Assembly: GCF_033807575.1 (NCBI RefSeq)
Contig: NC_084723.1
Location: 6,019,247-6,083,246, forward strand
Direction of reading: 5' to 3'
DNA from: Cydia pomonella
Lineage: Eukaryota; Arthropoda; Insecta; Lepidoptera; Tortricidae
DNA: 64,000 bases
Within the stretch, counting starts at the first letter, position 1, and each line of letters begins with the position of its first letter. Positions 63,110 through 64,000 of this stretch are shown in pieces. A model generated the notes under the pieces. The model did no database searches. It saw only the letters and a list, made by a program, of their open reading frames with translations, and was not told the DNA's origin. Made by a program: the position numbers and the translations under genes.

Positions 63110-63485
63110 TTTTGGTTTCGGCATAGCAATATTTTTTCGGCCAAAGGTTCGGTTTCGGCATAAAGCTAGAGATTGGCCGAAGGGTGTCGTGTTTCAGAGG
63201 TTTCGGGGCAAGCTGCCGAATCCGACACAATAGCAGCCGATTCAACGGAGCCACGCCATTTTGTCGCGCAAATAGTGTTTAGTTTTGATTTTATAAAATG
63301 CATGTGTATGTCAGTCTATAAGGTATTTGTAATATGGATCTTGTTGCCTGAATCATTTTTTTTTTTAATAAATAAATAAACCTTCCGAAATTTTAGCCGC
63401 ACCGAAACTGTATTTTCGATGTCCGGCCAAGGTTTCGGCCGAAACTAGAGTAAAACCAAACTTTCGGTTTCGGTTTCGAAAAACA
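63110..63485. repeat. TTTCGGCCGAAAC-rich repeat cluster
   Basis: Many overlapping words of the type GTTTCGGCAT, TTTCGGCCGAAACT, CCGAAACT and TTCGGTTTCGGTTTCG in both orientations over 370 bp. Related vocabulary is found at 8225-8330. Possibly one decayed element. Confidence 0.5.
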
Positions 63486-63911
63486 AAATCGCTTTGGATC
63501 GGAAAATAGTTCCTACCTTCACCTTTTTATGTGTTAGATAAATATATACAAGATCAAGGGACCAATTTATTTAAATATTCGTACATTAATGCATAATAAC
63601 GATATAACAATTTATCTTAGAAATTCGTTGACATCAGGCCTGATTGATGATGTTTACTTGTTTTCTGAATATTTCTGATTGCCACAGCCGCAAGAATACC
63701 AGGAAAAAATATTTTAGCTCTTCATTAATAAGTAATTACCTACATGTGTTGATATGTTTAAAATCAGAAGTTAAGAATGCTAAGATCACATTAATATATT
63801 TTAATTTACTAATTTCATTCGGTGCAACGGTGTTGTCCTAAATAATGGTAGGTAGGTACTTATTTAGTTAGGTAATATTTTACTTATACCTAACCCAAAA
63901 ATTATTTTTTT

Positions 63912-64000
63912 TACGGTTCCGTACCTCGAAAAGAAAAAACGGAACCCTTATAGGATCACTTTGTTGTCCGTGCGTCCGTCCGTCTGTCAGTCAAGACCCT
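63912..64000 (-). mobile_element. GGGTTCCGT-type repeat end, cut by the window
   Basis: TTTACGGTTCCGTACCTCGA, AAAACGGAACCCTTATAGGA then GTCCGTGCGTCCGTCCGTCT is the inverse of the tail seen in types A and B (CAGACGGAC... TATAAGGGTTCCGT ... ACGGAACC). It continues beyond the right edge. Confidence 0.65.

Overview
This is AT-rich animal DNA, most likely from a moth or butterfly (Lepidoptera). That call rests on three things: small coding exons spread through kilobases of intron, an abundance of short inverted-repeat elements, and several repeat types I associate with lepidopteran genomes (tRNA-derived SINEs with a GGTTCAAATCC-like B box, LINE tails with GAGGCCTGTGCCCAGCAG, and repeats flanked by GGGTTCCGT / ACGGAACCCT). 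Nothing looks bacterial: there are no operons, no CRISPR array and no rRNA. Most short open frames in the window are chance frames.

Region 1 (about 1.2-23.9 kb, minus strand) holds the one clear host gene, the coiled-coil axonemal protein CFAP58 (CCDC147). I resolve 17 exons with consistent splice sites and reading phase, from the ATG at 23817 to 1602, giving about 736 residues. The last ~100 residues expected from the vertebrate protein are not found and probably lie left of the window. Eighty bases upstream of the ATG is a near-perfect RFX X-box (GTTGTC TT GGCAAC), the classic control site of cilium and flagellum genes. At least three exons (4, 5 and 17) have decayed partial copies in the intron just 3' of them. 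Intron 2 is 10.5 kb and full of mobile elements; intron 4 contains a 5'-truncated LINE in the opposite orientation.

Region 2 (24-36 kb) has no gene I can support. It contains a long hairpin element, SINE and LINE fragments, MITEs and members of dispersed families.

Region 3 (36.3-39.5 kb) is a complete-looking MULE-type DNA transposon of 3214 bp. It has 48-bp terminal inverted repeats and an 8-bp (possibly 9-bp) target duplication. A spliced 445-residue transposase combines a FLYWCH-like finger with a MULE DDE domain. A second 128-residue Cys/His protein of unknown function is encoded on the same strand. hAT-like end sequences lie on both sides of it.

Region 4 (39.8-64 kb) is again without a supported coding gene. 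It has a convincing TATA promoter with a non-coding first exon at 46.8-47.0 kb (plus strand), possibly the start of a gene running right, plus many MITEs, nested insertions, a SINE, LINE tails and a 63-bp tandem repeat.

Functionally, only CFAP58 (sperm flagellum or cilium assembly) and the MULE transposon can be described as working units; the rest is repeat landscape.
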